Shown here: positions 44,997 to 54,239 of the stretch, piece after piece
How the letters are laid out: each line of letters opens with the position of its first letter
Position numbering within the stretch: position 1 is the stretch's first letter
NCBI RefSeq assembly: GCF_041429795.1
Contig: NZ_CP163424.1
Coordinates: 1,180,001 to 1,244,000, forward strand
Source: Algimonas porphyrae
Lineage (GTDB): Bacteria; Pseudomonadota; Alphaproteobacteria; Caulobacterales; Maricaulaceae
Length of the DNA: 64,000 nucleotides
Direction: 5' to 3'
Made by a program: the position numbers and the translations under genes
The notes under the pieces: model-generated
The model's database searches: none
The model's input: the letters and a program-made list of their open reading frames with translations, nothing else
What the model was told of the DNA's origin: nothing

Positions 44997-45419
44997 ATGG
45001 GAATGATTTCCGAATTCAAAGAGTTTGCCATGAAGGGCAACCTCGTCGACATGGCCGTCGGTTTCGTGATGGGATCGGCCTTTGCCACAGTGGTCAAGGA
45101 TTTCATCGACGGCGTCTTCATGCCGGCGATCCAGCCGATCATGGGTGGCCTCGATCTATCGGAATGGCAGATGGTACTGCGCGAACCCGTCACAGGCGCT
45201 GACGGCACGGTTATCGACGCGGGCTGGATCATCAGCTGGGGGCAGTTCCTGACCTCGCTGATCAGCTTCATCATCGTTGCCTTCGTCATGTTCCTGATCA
45301 TCAAGTCGATGAACAAGATGAAGAAGAGGGAAGAAGCTGCTCCTGCCGCGCCGCCCGCGCAGGAAGTTCTGCTGGCCGAAATCCGTGACTTGCTGGCGCG
45401 TCAGAACGCCAAGATGTAA
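44997..45419 (+). CDS. mscL: Large-conductance mechanosensitive channel
   Basis: Pore-forming inner-membrane channel that opens under hypo-osmotic stress. About 140 residues. It starts at ATG 44997 after AGGGGAC. It contains the N-terminal helix MISEFKEFAMKGNLVDMAVGFVMGSAFATVV (first part), the first membrane helix, a periplasmic loop, the second helix (SFIIVAFVMFLIIKSMNKMK) and the C-terminal helical bundle (LLAEIRDLLARQN). A terminator follows at once. Confidence 0.95.
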   Translation: MGMISEFKEFAMKGNLVDMAVGFVMGSAFATVVKDFIDGVFMPAIQPIMGGLDLSEWQMVLREPVTGADGTVIDAGWIISWGQFLTSLISFIIVAFVMFLIIKSMNKMKKREEAAPAAPPAQEVLLAEIRDLLARQNAKM

Positions 45420-45438
45420 AGCATCAGTCAGACGCTAG

Positions 45439-45474
45439 AAAAGCCCGCTGCGAGCGATCGCAGCGGGCTTTTTC
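45439..45474 (+). terminator. Rho-independent terminator after mscL
   Basis: AAAGCCCGCTGCGA - GCGA - TCGCAGCGGGCTTTTT is a perfect stem with a T-run on the plus strand, 20 bases after the mscL stop. Confidence 0.92.
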
Positions 45475-45554
45475 ATATGACCGTCACGGGCTCGATTTGG
45501 AACCTTTGCCCGACTCATTGCTATAGTATGTGAATGTAAAAACCGGAGGTCCCC

Positions 45555-46424
45555 ATGGTCTATCGCCGCATGTCCCGTGGTCGCAGCAATTTTGGTCGTC
45601 GTACGGTTGGGCGGCGCGGCGGGGGCTTTCGCTGGCAGATCATGCTGCTTTTCGCGATCGGGGCCGCCGTCTACTATTTCATGAATCAGGAAACTGTCCC
45701 GTTCACAGATCGCAAGCAGCTTCGCACCATGGATGTGCAACAAGAGATGCAGCTGGGTCTGCAATCCTATCAGCAGATCCTGTCCGATTCCCGCGTCGTG
45801 ACCAATGAGCCGGTCGTCGAAGTGGTTCGCGAGATCGGCGTCAAGCTGGCGCGCGCCGCCGCGCCAGAAGACCCGGGCTTCGACTGGACGTTCAATGTGA
45901 TCGATAGCGATCAGGTCAACGCTTTCGCCCTGCCGGGGGGCTATACGGCGGTCTATACCGGCCTGATACCCGTTGCGCAGAATGAAGATGGCTTGGCCGT
46001 CGTCATGGGCCACGAAATCGGGCATGCTCTGGCCCATCACGGTGCCGAGCGCATGGCGCAGCAAAACATGCAGCGGATTGTCGGGACTGGCGTCGCCATG
46101 GGTGCAGGCGGCATGGACTATGAGGCGCAGCGCGCCGTCATGGGCGTGTTTGGCGGGGTCAGCCAGTATGGCTATGCCTTGCCCTTTTCGCGCAAGCATG
46201 AGTCGGAAGCGGATTATATCGGTCTGATCCTGATGGCGCGAGCTTGCTACGATCCGCGCGAAGCCCCCCGCCTGTGGGAGCGTATGGCGGCTGCGGGCGG
46301 TGCGACCCCGCCGGAATTTCAGAGCACGCACCCCAGCCCGGAAACACGCATCAATGATTTCGAACAATGGATGCCCGAAGCGATCGCCGTCTATAATGAA
46401 AACTGTCCAACCGACATTCGCTGA
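45555..46424 (+). CDS. M48 family metalloprotease (membrane anchored)
   Basis: A 289-residue zinc metalloprotease of family M48 (Oma1/BepA/LoiP-like). The basic N-terminus precedes one membrane segment (about 27-43), leaving the protease in the periplasm. The zinc motif is HEIGH (153-157), and the third ligand Glu lies in HESEADYIG; a typical C-terminal HPSPETRI follows. Start at the ATG 45555 after CCGGAGG. Relatives control outer-membrane protein quality. No TPR domain is present, unlike BepA. Confidence 0.92.
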   Translation: MVYRRMSRGRSNFGRRTVGRRGGGFRWQIMLLFAIGAAVYYFMNQETVPFTDRKQLRTMDVQQEMQLGLQSYQQILSDSRVVTNEPVVEVVREIGVKLARAAAPEDPGFDWTFNVIDSDQVNAFALPGGYTAVYTGLIPVAQNEDGLAVVMGHEIGHALAHHGAERMAQQNMQRIVGTGVAMGAGGMDYEAQRAVMGVFGGVSQYGYALPFSRKHESEADYIGLILMARACYDPREAPRLWERMAAAGGATPPEFQSTHPSPETRINDFEQWMPEAIAVYNENCPTDIR

Positions 46425-46444
46425 ACGAGCGCCGAATTCACGGA

Positions 46445-48406
46445 TCAGGGAGTCGGTCCCTGAATCAACCCCGATGTAGGTCGTGATGTTGGTAGGGGCG
46501 TCGGTTGCGATTGTGTCGTCGCTCGCTCCAGCTGGTCGAGCAAGGCTGAGAAACTGGTGTCCGCTTCCACGACCTCCGGAACGGGATTGTCGGGCCGCTC
46601 GGCTTGAGGCAGCATGGCAACGGGTCGGTCCATCAGGGCAACGCTCATGACATCGCCGAAGATTTCTGCCGGTATCGTGCCGCCCGTAATCCGCGCCATG
46701 GGCTGATTGGCGTCATTGCCGATCCAGACGGCCAGTGTGAGGTCCGGCGCGTAGCCGACAAACCAAGCATCGCGATTATCATTGGTCGTGCCCGTTTTGC
46801 CCGCGATCATGCGCCCGTCCACTTGGGCCCGTCGTCCGGTTCCAGCTTCGACCGTATGAATCAGCATCCGGTTCATCTGCCTGATCTCCAACGCGCCGAG
46901 TCGCCGCTCCGGTTCGGGGAGCGGGCGATCGTAAAGCGGGGTGCCGTCACCGGTCGAAATCGACACCACGCCGACACCCGGCACAGCATGGCCGCCCGTC
47001 GAGAACGGCAGATAGGCTTCGGCCATATCCATGACGGTCGCGCCCTGCGCGCCCAGGGCTAGTGAGGCATAAGGCTTCAATCCGTCCAGACCCAGTTGCG
47101 CCGCCGTGTCGGCCACGGCGTCCGCGCCAGCCTCCTGCAGAACGCGCACCGAGACGGTGTTGATCGACCGTGCCATCGCGTCTTCCAGCAGGATCGGTCC
47201 GGCGAATTCTTTCTTGAAGTTGCGCGGCTGCCATCCGTTCACATCGATCGGGGCGTCCAAACTGGCCGTCCACGGGTTCATGCCCGCCCGCAGACCGGCC
47301 AAATAGACGATCGGTTTGAACGCGCTGCCTGGCTGACGTTTGGCCTGTACGGCGCGGTTGAACTGGCTGGCCGAATAATCCGCGCCGCCGACCATGGCGA
47401 GGACATCGCCTTGTCCGTCCAGCATGACCAACGCGCCTTGCGAAGCGTTGCGCGCGGGATCAAGCCGCGTTGCCAGCGAGGCTTCGGCGACCCGTTGCAG
47501 ATCGCGATCGAGCGTCACCTGAATAACCAGATCGCGGTTCGGCACGCCGACTTGAGCCTCGATCTCGGGCCAGATCCAGTCGATGAAATAATCCGGGTCA
47601 CCGCTTCGGCGAGGACCGAACACAGCGACCGGCGTGTTCAGCGCTTCTTCCAGTACGCCGTCGGCCATCAGGCCCTGATCATCCATGGCGTAGAGTACGG
47701 TCCGCATCCGTGTCGCCGCCCGGTCGGGCGAATAGGACGGGTTCAGGGCAGAGGGTGCCTTCAGCAATCCGGCCAGCAGAGCGGCTTCGGACAGGCTGAT
47801 CCGGTCCGGCGCGCGCCCGAAATAATGGTCGGTCGCGGCTTCGATCCCCCACGCGCCGCTGCCGAAATAGACCCGGGACAGATAGAGGCGCAGCAGCTCG
47901 GGCTTGGTAAAGCGCCGTTCCAGCCAGACTGCGATGATCATTTCCTGCGCCTTGCGTTCCAACGTCTGTTCCGGCGTCAGGAAGACATTCTTGGTCAGCT
48001 GCTGCGTCAGCGTCGAGCCGCCTTCCACAATCTGTCCGGCGCGCAGATTGGCGAGTGTGGCACGGGCCAGACCGTAAGGATCGATCCCGGCATGGCTGTG
48101 AAAGCGGCGGTCTTCGGTCGCCAGTACAGCTTGTCGTAGATGGACGGGCAGGGCCGTAACCGGAAGCGGCTCCAGCGCATGAGCCCCGCGCACGGCCAGA
48201 TCACGGCCTTGCCGATCGACGATCTGGATCGATGGCGGACGGGTCTGTTCCCACAGGCGGGACGGGTCCGGCAAATCGGCGCTGACATGGGCAAACGCCC
48301 CCAGCACCAGCATACCGCAAAGATAGGCGCTACCCGCGCCGATCAGGCAGAGAGTCCGGCCAAAACGGAGGAGGCGAGGCGGCAATGTCGGCAGTGCAGC
48401 GCGCAT
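46445..48406 (-). CDS. Class A penicillin-binding protein (PBP1A family)
   Basis: A 653-residue bifunctional peptidoglycan synthase with one N-terminal membrane helix (about 16-38). The GT51 glycosyltransferase domain is at about 70-240: EDRRFHSHAGIDPYGLARA, GGSTLTQQLTKN and RVYFGSGAWGIE. The transpeptidase domain has the active-site SxxK in PGSAFKPIVY, SxN in MARSINT, and KTGTT in GRMIAGKTGTTNDNRD. The C-terminus is Pro/Thr-rich. No defects seen; it is the monofunctional-operon type, sitting convergent with the M48 protease gene. Confidence 0.95.
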   Translation of the reverse strand: MRAALPTLPPRLLRFGRTLCLIGAGSAYLCGMLVLGAFAHVSADLPDPSRLWEQTRPPSIQIVDRQGRDLAVRGAHALEPLPVTALPVHLRQAVLATEDRRFHSHAGIDPYGLARATLANLRAGQIVEGGSTLTQQLTKNVFLTPEQTLERKAQEMIIAVWLERRFTKPELLRLYLSRVYFGSGAWGIEAATDHYFGRAPDRISLSEAALLAGLLKAPSALNPSYSPDRAATRMRTVLYAMDDQGLMADGVLEEALNTPVAVFGPRRSGDPDYFIDWIWPEIEAQVGVPNRDLVIQVTLDRDLQRVAEASLATRLDPARNASQGALVMLDGQGDVLAMVGGADYSASQFNRAVQAKRQPGSAFKPIVYLAGLRAGMNPWTASLDAPIDVNGWQPRNFKKEFAGPILLEDAMARSINTVSVRVLQEAGADAVADTAAQLGLDGLKPYASLALGAQGATVMDMAEAYLPFSTGGHAVPGVGVVSISTGDGTPLYDRPLPEPERRLGALEIRQMNRMLIHTVEAGTGRRAQVDGRMIAGKTGTTNDNRDAWFVGYAPDLTLAVWIGNDANQPMARITGGTIPAEIFGDVMSVALMDRPVAMLPQAERPDNPVPEVVEADTSFSALLDQLERATTQSQPTPLPTSRPTSGLIQGPTP

Positions 48407-48483
48407 GACGAACCTTGAGGCGAGAGAGCCGCAAATGTGCGCCGATTACGGTTAAGGTCCGCTTAAATAATGGAATGGCGCGC

Positions 48484-50445
48484 CTAGCTCGGCAGTTTCG
48501 CTGCAGGCCCGGCCAGCGTGCTGCCGCTGGATCGCTTGGCCCCTTCGCCGCGCGTCACATCCTGATCGGTTGCTGGGCAGAAAGACAGCACGGTGGACCG
48601 ACGGGCGCGGTCTTCCTGACCCGGCTGAATGAATTCGAGCGTCCCGTCCGGTCGTTTGGCGACGATGAGATCCAGATTGTCGCCGCGGTCTCGATATAGA
48701 TCTTCCAGTGTATATTCATCCGATAGCTTGGTGACGCGGAAGCGCCAGCCATTCCACCAGTCGCGCGTCAGGGCGTCGAAGGAGCGTCCGCGCGATGTCA
48801 GGATCCGTCCGCGTGACGTATAGGCAATCCCGTCATCATCGGTTTCATGATCGTCATTGCTAACCTGGAACACACGATGGCGACCCAGCTCGGGCGCGAA
48901 TTCGACACTGACGAGAGCATTGTAGGCCTCATTGGGCGTCGCCGCGATCAGGTGGTTGAACTGGGAGTGGTCGAGCGAATAATCCGCCCGCTCCGACAGG
49001 ACTTCGCCAAAGAAGGTGTTATGGCCGTCCAGTCGGGCCGCGCGCAGTCTCTGGCGGTTCGTATCGGCAACCAGCACGCCCAGCCCCATGTCGCGCATGG
49101 CCTTGGCAAGACCGAGCGACCAAGGATTGGCCCCGACGATCAGGACGCCATCACCCCCGCCTGCGCTCTGCCCGAGCGCTTTGGCCAGCGGGCCGATGAA
49201 GAAGCCGGCAAAGATGACCGTTACGCCGACAAGGGCGAAGGCCAGCGGGACGAAAAGCGCACCCTGATCGAGGCCGAGCGCCTGCAATTCGGCGGCGAAC
49301 AGGCCTGCGACGGCGACGGCGACGATCCCGCGCGGGGCGATCAGGCTGATCAGCAGGCTCTCGCGCCAGTCAATGCCGGACCAGAGTGTCGACAGCATGA
49401 CGGCAATAGGGCGCACGACAATCATCATGGTCGCGACAAAGGCCCAGACTCGCCATTCCAGCAGGAAGGCTTTCAACACAGCCGGGGTCAGCGTGGCCGT
49501 CAGGATGACAAAAACGCCAGAGACAAGAATGATAGTGATGGTTTCCTTGAACCGTCGCATCTCGACCTGTGCGGCGAATTTTAGATTGGCCATGGTCATG
49601 CCCATGGCCGTCACGGTCAGCAGGCCGGTTTCGTCTGCCAGCTTGTTGGACAGCACATAGACCGCCAGCACCCAGGCCAAGACGACAGGCGCTTTCAGAT
49701 ATTCAGGAATGTGACCGCGCCGGAAAGACCAGGTCAGCGCATAGGCCGAGAGGACCCCGATCACGATGCCGAACATGGCCGCAAAGGCCAGCCGCCCAAA
49801 TATGGCGGCCGCGGACACGCCGGTCAGCTGGAAGACGATAATCTCGTAACCAATCACGGCGAAGAGTGCGCCGACAGGGTCGTTGACGATCCCTTCCCAT
49901 TTCAGGACATTGGCGGGTCTGTGTTTTAGATTGGCTTGTCGCAGCAATGGCATGATCACGGTCGGACCCGTCACCACAAACAGGCCGCCAACCATGACGG
50001 CAATCAGCAGCGGCAGATCGACGATATAATAAGCGGCCGCTGCTCCTAGCGCCCAGGCGATCGGTCCGCCTAGCAACACCATGCGCAGCACCGCCTGGCG
50101 AGCATCGCCGAGATCGCGGAATCGCAGGTTGAGCCCGCCTTCGAACAAAATGATCGCCACCGACATCCCGACCAAGGGACGGTAGAGGTCACCAAAATCA
50201 TTGACAGGGTCGAGTCGGAAAGGTGTCAGAATTCGCCGCAAAAGATCCGGCATGTCGAAGACCAGTACAGCACCGAGCAGGGGGCCGAAAATCAATCCTG
50301 CGACGGCCATCAGAACGATGGCCGGGCGTTGCATCCGCCAGGCCAGCCATTGCGCGCCAATGCCCAGCACGCCGATCAAGGCGATCTTGATGGGCAGGCT
50401 GAAAGCGGCGTAATGCGCGGCGTCGGCAGTGATGGAAGCAGCCAT
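48484..50445 (-). CDS. Cation:proton antiporter with TrkA-N domain
   Basis: A 653-residue inner-membrane antiporter of the CPA family (NhaP/KefB-like). About 12 membrane helices fill the first 430 residues, including VVTGPTVIMPLL and WEGIVNDPVGALFAV; the ND pair in IVNDP is typical of CPA1. A Rossmann TrkA-N/RCK-like domain follows (about 437-580: VLIVGANPWSLGLAKAMRDMGLGVLVADTN) and would bind NAD(H) or another nucleotide to gate transport. Probably exchanges Na+ or K+ for H+. Confidence 0.92.
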   Translation of the reverse strand: MAASITADAAHYAAFSLPIKIALIGVLGIGAQWLAWRMQRPAIVLMAVAGLIFGPLLGAVLVFDMPDLLRRILTPFRLDPVNDFGDLYRPLVGMSVAIILFEGGLNLRFRDLGDARQAVLRMVLLGGPIAWALGAAAAYYIVDLPLLIAVMVGGLFVVTGPTVIMPLLRQANLKHRPANVLKWEGIVNDPVGALFAVIGYEIIVFQLTGVSAAAIFGRLAFAAMFGIVIGVLSAYALTWSFRRGHIPEYLKAPVVLAWVLAVYVLSNKLADETGLLTVTAMGMTMANLKFAAQVEMRRFKETITIILVSGVFVILTATLTPAVLKAFLLEWRVWAFVATMMIVVRPIAVMLSTLWSGIDWRESLLISLIAPRGIVAVAVAGLFAAELQALGLDQGALFVPLAFALVGVTVIFAGFFIGPLAKALGQSAGGGDGVLIVGANPWSLGLAKAMRDMGLGVLVADTNRQRLRAARLDGHNTFFGEVLSERADYSLDHSQFNHLIAATPNEAYNALVSVEFAPELGRHRVFQVSNDDHETDDDGIAYTSRGRILTSRGRSFDALTRDWWNGWRFRVTKLSDEYTLEDLYRDRGDNLDLIVAKRPDGTLEFIQPGQEDRARRSTVLSFCPATDQDVTRGEGAKRSSGSTLAGPAAKLPS

Positions 50446-50564
50446 TCAGGATCCGGTTTAGCGCGGTCCGGTGAAGGAGTCCGCTGCGACGATCGTGTTC
50501 TACCCCCAACCGTCAGATAGGGGAAGCGTTGAGCCTAGGTTGAAGGGGATAAGCTGAACAGGGC

Positions 50565-51161
50565 CTAACTGTTCATGCGCTGAATATCGAAGCCGATTTC
50601 CTGCACGCCATAACGGCCATTATCGTAATCATCGATCCGGTCCTGAAAGAAATCGGTCAGATGGTCATAGATCGTTTCGAGCAAGGGCGTCAGCGCGCCA
50701 TCGGTCATCGGTTGCGGAATGCGGACCTCGGTTCCTTTTTCCAGCCTGACGAACATGCTGTCGCCTTCCTTGCGGCAGGTCAGCTTCAGACGCATGAAAT
50801 CTTTGTCGCTGGACACGCGAACGGCCAAGCCGAAGCTGATCGGCTTGAGCGGAAGATAGCCGGTCCCGGCCACCGAAAAAGCCGCCGACTGGTAGTTCTT
50901 TGCGGAAAATCGCCCTTCCGGCGGAACCAGGAACACGCAATCCGTCTCTTCGGAAAGCCATTCGCAAAATTCGTCGCGAACCGTTTCCGCCAGACTGCGA
51001 ATGCGCGCATAGTTTTCAAAACTGCGCGTGCCATAGGATTCGGCGACATTAAAGAGCGTCTGCAGACGTGAAGTCTTAGGCGGGTTATCCGGGGCGGACG
51101 CCGCTTGAGGCGTCGCGTCGCTGACAGAGTTGGAATCTGCCGATGTCTTCTTTTTCGCCAT
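50565..51161 (-). CDS. Conserved protein of unknown function
   Basis: A 198-residue cytosolic protein without signal or membrane segments; the ATG at 51161 gives the N-terminus MAKKKTSADSNSV. A flexible first 40 residues (Ser, Ala, Pro) precede a folded domain of about 150 residues with aromatic and charged residues (YGTRSFENYARIRSLAETVRD, FLVPPEGRFSAKNYQSAAFSV). No domain recognised. A longer in-frame extension upstream lacks sensible sequence. Confidence 0.65.
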   Translation of the reverse strand: MAKKKTSADSNSVSDATPQAASAPDNPPKTSRLQTLFNVAESYGTRSFENYARIRSLAETVRDEFCEWLSEETDCVFLVPPEGRFSAKNYQSAAFSVAGTGYLPLKPISFGLAVRVSSDKDFMRLKLTCRKEGDSMFVRLEKGTEVRIPQPMTDGALTPLLETIYDHLTDFFQDRIDDYDNGRYGVQEIGFDIQRMNS

Positions 51162-51332
51162 AGCCGCTCCGGTGCGTAATCCCGCCGCGTCTGTCAAGCC
51201 ATGCGAGGGTGTCCCGACGCGCACTGATCAGCGTGTGTAAATGGAGGCAGACGGGCTGGATGGCATGAAACTTGAATGTCTTGGACCAAAGCGTTGAGCG
51301 CGTTTCGACGCCGCAGGGAAAAGGGGACAGAT

Positions 51333-52178
51333 ATGGCCCAATTGACACGACATCTTCTGATGGTGGCCGCCGCAGGTATGATGCTGACGGGTTGCAGCCT
51401 TATTGGGTCGGTGGCCGACACGGCCTGGAGCGGAACCAAGACTGTTGCCAAGTGGGTGTCCTCGCCCGTGCGCTATGTTCTGCGCAGTTCGCCGAAGACG
51501 GACACGCAGTTTGCGGGCGCGGCCCTCGAAACGGAAAAGCCGATCGTGCCGATCGAGGACGAGACCGTGATGGTGGCCGAAGCGGAGATGACCCGCTCCT
51601 CGACGGTAAAGGCGCAACCCTTTGTCACAACCGTGTCGACGGTAGAAACGGCTCCGGTCACGGCTTTCTCGCCCATGACCCGCACCAGCGGGGCCCAAGC
51701 AGCCAGCATGAAGGCGGCCAGCACGCAGACAGTCAATACGCAGGTGGCGTCCTATCAGACGGTCAGCCACCATACACAGACGACATCCATGACCCAGGCC
51801 GAATGGTCTGGTCCGATCCGCTACTCCGTCGAGACGTCCTCGCGCGGTGACCTGGTTCATTTTGTGCGCTTGAAGGGCACTTCGTCCATGTCCGACTGGA
51901 TGGATTGCGATCGTCGTGCGGAGGGCTACTGGCTGACTGACGATGCGAGCGGCACGATCAATCCTGCCTTCGAAGTCTGCATGCGGGGTCTGGACTATGT
52001 GCTGGAAACGGAGCGGGGCAGCTACGACACGACGTCAACATTGGCCGATGCGTCCATCACGGCCCCGGCTCTCGTCAAATCCGGTCCAGTTCTGGCTGGC
52101 GGCAGCGATCGTCCGGCCCTCAGATCGTCTTACGTTCCGACGCAAGGACAGACCTCAGACCTTCCGCATAAGTTCTAA
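51333..52178 (+). CDS. Predicted lipoprotein of unknown function
   Basis: A 281-residue predicted lipoprotein. The ATG at 51333 follows AAAAGGGGACAG; the signal peptide ends in LTGC (Cys about 22). A low-complexity middle (about 85-160) is rich in Thr, Val, Ala and Gln (for example TQTVNTQVASYQTVSHHTQTT), then a compact domain (about 165-245) with SDWMDCDRRAEGYW and FEVCMRGL. The C-terminus overlaps the convergent epimerase gene by 59 bases. Function unknown. Confidence 0.7.
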   Translation: MAQLTRHLLMVAAAGMMLTGCSLIGSVADTAWSGTKTVAKWVSSPVRYVLRSSPKTDTQFAGAALETEKPIVPIEDETVMVAEAEMTRSSTVKAQPFVTTVSTVETAPVTAFSPMTRTSGAQAASMKAASTQTVNTQVASYQTVSHHTQTTSMTQAEWSGPIRYSVETSSRGDLVHFVRLKGTSSMSDWMDCDRRAEGYWLTDDASGTINPAFEVCMRGLDYVLETERGSYDTTSTLADASITAPALVKSGPVLAGGSDRPALRSSYVPTQGQTSDLPHKF

Positions 52179-52995
52179 ACTGCGGCGTCCACCCCAGTCG
52201 CGCTTGCGCCCGACCGATGTCGATCCGCTTCGCTTCTGCATAGAAGCTGCGCGCCATCTCCGACAGTGATGGATCGTCAAGCCCGATGACGGACGGTTCA
52301 TCGGCTTCGATAAGGCTCGCTGCGTAACGCAGTACCTCTCCCGGCGGGGCCGGATGCCCATCGGCCAGATTATAAATGTCCTGCGGGCTGGGCCGCACGA
52401 TCGATGCCATTAGCGCTGACACAATATCCAAGACGTGGATCCGGTTCACGACATGCCCCGGCACGTCGACAATCCGGGCGGTTCCGGCCCTGATCCGGCT
52501 GAACGGCGCCCGCCCGGGCCCGTAAATACCGGCCAATCTGAAAATCTGGGTCTGCGGATAATGTTCCAGCCAGGCCAGTTCCGCATAGGCGCGGCGATGC
52601 CCGCGCGCGAGGCTGGGAGAGGGCGCTTCGCCTTCATAGGCCCACTGTCCCTGACGGTCGCCATAGACGCTGGTGGCCGACAGATAGCCGATCCAGCGCG
52701 CCTTGGTCGGCATCCGGTCGAGGGCCGCGATCGTCGGTTCCGGTCCGCCTCGTCCGGGCGGAACCGATACAAGGATCAGGTCCGCATCCTGAAACGCCTG
52801 TTGCATGGCGCGCGATCCATGAACCAGCCCGTCGCCGTCCCGGACGGTATGGCGGACAGTGACGCCGGCTTGCGTCAGGACCGGGCCAAGCGCTTGCGCG
52901 ACATAGCCGTGACCGATCAGGAGTGCAGTCGCTCCCTGCACGATCACAGGCGGCTGAGCCATCAAGGGTAACTGCAATGTAACGCGCGGATGCAT
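52120..52995 (-). CDS. NAD(P)-dependent epimerase/dehydratase-like protein
   Basis: An extended-SDR protein of about 290 residues, resembling YeeZ-like proteins. The cofactor-binding strand is ALLIGHGYVAQALGP (GxGxxG-like) near the N-terminus. Also seen: IGYLSATSVYGDRQG and RLAGIYGPGR, the sugar-nucleotide epimerase landmarks. The catalytic YxxxK is not clear. The start is uncertain: ATG 52995 is chosen; GTG 53016 and ATG 52962 are possible. The last 59 bases overlap the end of the convergent lipoprotein gene. Confidence 0.82.
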   Translation of the reverse strand: MHPRVTLQLPLMAQPPVIVQGATALLIGHGYVAQALGPVLTQAGVTVRHTVRDGDGLVHGSRAMQQAFQDADLILVSVPPGRGGPEPTIAALDRMPTKARWIGYLSATSVYGDRQGQWAYEGEAPSPSLARGHRRAYAELAWLEHYPQTQIFRLAGIYGPGRAPFSRIRAGTARIVDVPGHVVNRIHVLDIVSALMASIVRPSPQDIYNLADGHPAPPGEVLRYAASLIEADEPSVIGLDDPSLSEMARSFYAEAKRIDIGRAQARLGWTPQFRTYAEGLRSVLASERKTI

Positions 52996-53032
52996 TGTCG
53001 CGACGGGACCTCTCACATAATAGCGCGCCGTG

Positions 53033-53728
53033 ATGACACGCAGTTCTTACTACATATTTGTCATGGCGCTGACAGGCTTTCTATCCGCAGTTGCGGGCGC
53101 AGCCACCGCCAGTGACAGGACAGTCGCGCTCGACAAGCGCCACAAGGCCTGTCTGGAACAGATTGCCATCGATCAGGAATATGCGCTCGAGGACGCTATG
53201 ATCTGGCGCGATCAGGGCGGCGGTCGTCGTGCGCGCCATTGCGAAGCCATGGCGCTGTTCGCGCTCGGTCATGAAGACGAGGCGGCGCACCGGCTTGATC
53301 TGCTGGCAGGCGGGGCGGATGGCGGGTCCGATGACATGCGCCGCAATTTCCGCTCGGAAGCCGCCAATTTCTGGCTCGCTGCAGGCAATGCCCGCAAGGC
53401 CTATGAATCGGCGACGGCGGGGTTGAAGCTGGACCCGGATCACGTCGATCTGCGTGTTGCCCGCGCCCGTGCCTATACGATTACAGGCCAGTATAAATTT
53501 GCCGAAACCGATCTATCGACCGTGCTGAAGGACGCCCCCTATCATGCCGAGGCCTTGCGTTACCGCGCCGATGCGCGTTTTCGCCAGCAGCGCTATGAGG
53601 CGGCCTTGAACGATATCGAGGCCTCTTTGAATGCGGATCCGACTTCGGTCGATACGGCGCTCCTGCGCGGACATATTCGCGAAGCAATCCGAATCGAAGA
53701 AGCCGCAGCTGCCGACGGCGACGAATAG
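53033..53728 (+). CDS. Exported TPR-repeat protein
   Basis: A 231-residue periplasmic protein. The signal peptide is at the N-terminus (YYIFVMALTGFLSAVAGAATA). TPR-like helix pairs run from about 105 to 215: AANFWLAAGNARKAYESATAGLKLDPDH, then ARAYTITGQYKFAETDLSTVLKDAPYH, then ADARFRQQRYEAALNDIEASLNADPT. Probably a protein-interaction scaffold in the periplasm. GTG at 53030 is an alternative start. The divergent neighbour is the epimerase-like gene. Confidence 0.82.
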   Translation: MTRSSYYIFVMALTGFLSAVAGAATASDRTVALDKRHKACLEQIAIDQEYALEDAMIWRDQGGGRRARHCEAMALFALGHEDEAAHRLDLLAGGADGGSDDMRRNFRSEAANFWLAAGNARKAYESATAGLKLDPDHVDLRVARARAYTITGQYKFAETDLSTVLKDAPYHAEALRYRADARFRQQRYEAALNDIEASLNADPTSVDTALLRGHIREAIRIEEAAAADGDE

Positions 53729-53805
53729 GCTGCATTTACAAGTGTGTCTGTCAGGGCGGGGCTGGACGGAATAGAAGCGTCTCCTCACTTTCAAAAGCAC
53801 ACGTC

Positions 53806-54177
53806 ATGATCGCCTATACCACTGTCGGAACAAACAATATGGAGAAGGCCTAGGCCTTCTATTCCCAACTGTTGGAAGCGTTGGACGCCAAGCCGGGCTG
53901 GACATCAGACACATTCGCCAGTTTCAGCACAGGTGCGGGACAGCCGACATTCGCGATTTGCACGCCCTTTGACGACAATCCCGCGACGGTCGGGAATGGT
54001 ACCATGATCGCGCTACTGGCTGGAACGAAGGACAAGGTTGATGCCATGCACGCCAAGGCGTTGGCACTGGGCGGCACGGACGAAGTCGCCCCCGGCCTGC
54101 GCGCCGATGTCTTCTATCTCGCCTACTTCCGCGATCTGGATGGCAACAAGATCGCCCTGTACGCGCCGAATAGTTGA
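53806..54177 (+). pseudogene. VOC-fold protein with in-frame amber codon
   Basis: A vicinal-oxygen-chelate (glyoxalase-like) protein of 123 codons. The reading frame starts at ATG 53806 (MIAYTTVGTNNMEKA) and meets a TAG at codon 16 (53851-53853), then resumes AFYSQLLEALDAKPGW and runs in frame to 54177 with a well-preserved C-terminus (FRDLDGNKIALYAP). In relatives this position is usually Lys (KAKAFY), so one AAG to TAG change explains it. The change completes the palindrome GAAGGCCTAGGCCTTC. It may be a recent pseudogene, an amber-suppressed gene or a sequence error. Confidence 0.75.
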
Positions 54178-54185
54178 TGTGGATC

Positions 54186-54208
54186 GCCGAACGGCGCAGC
54201 CGTTCGGC
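54186..54208. other. Stem-loop between convergent genes
   Basis: GCCGAACGGC - GCA - GCCGTTCGGC is a perfect 10-bp stem between the VOC gene (plus) and the peptidase gene (minus). T-run is weak on both sides, so it is a possible bidirectional terminator of moderate strength. Confidence 0.55.
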
Positions 54209-54239
54209 AATTCTTGAGGCCTGTTGCGTGTCAGGCGGC

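Noticed and set aside
50565-51224. Longer start for the unknown protein at 50565
   Set aside because: The 21 residues upstream of ATG 51161 look like untranslated leader and lack a ribosome-binding site.
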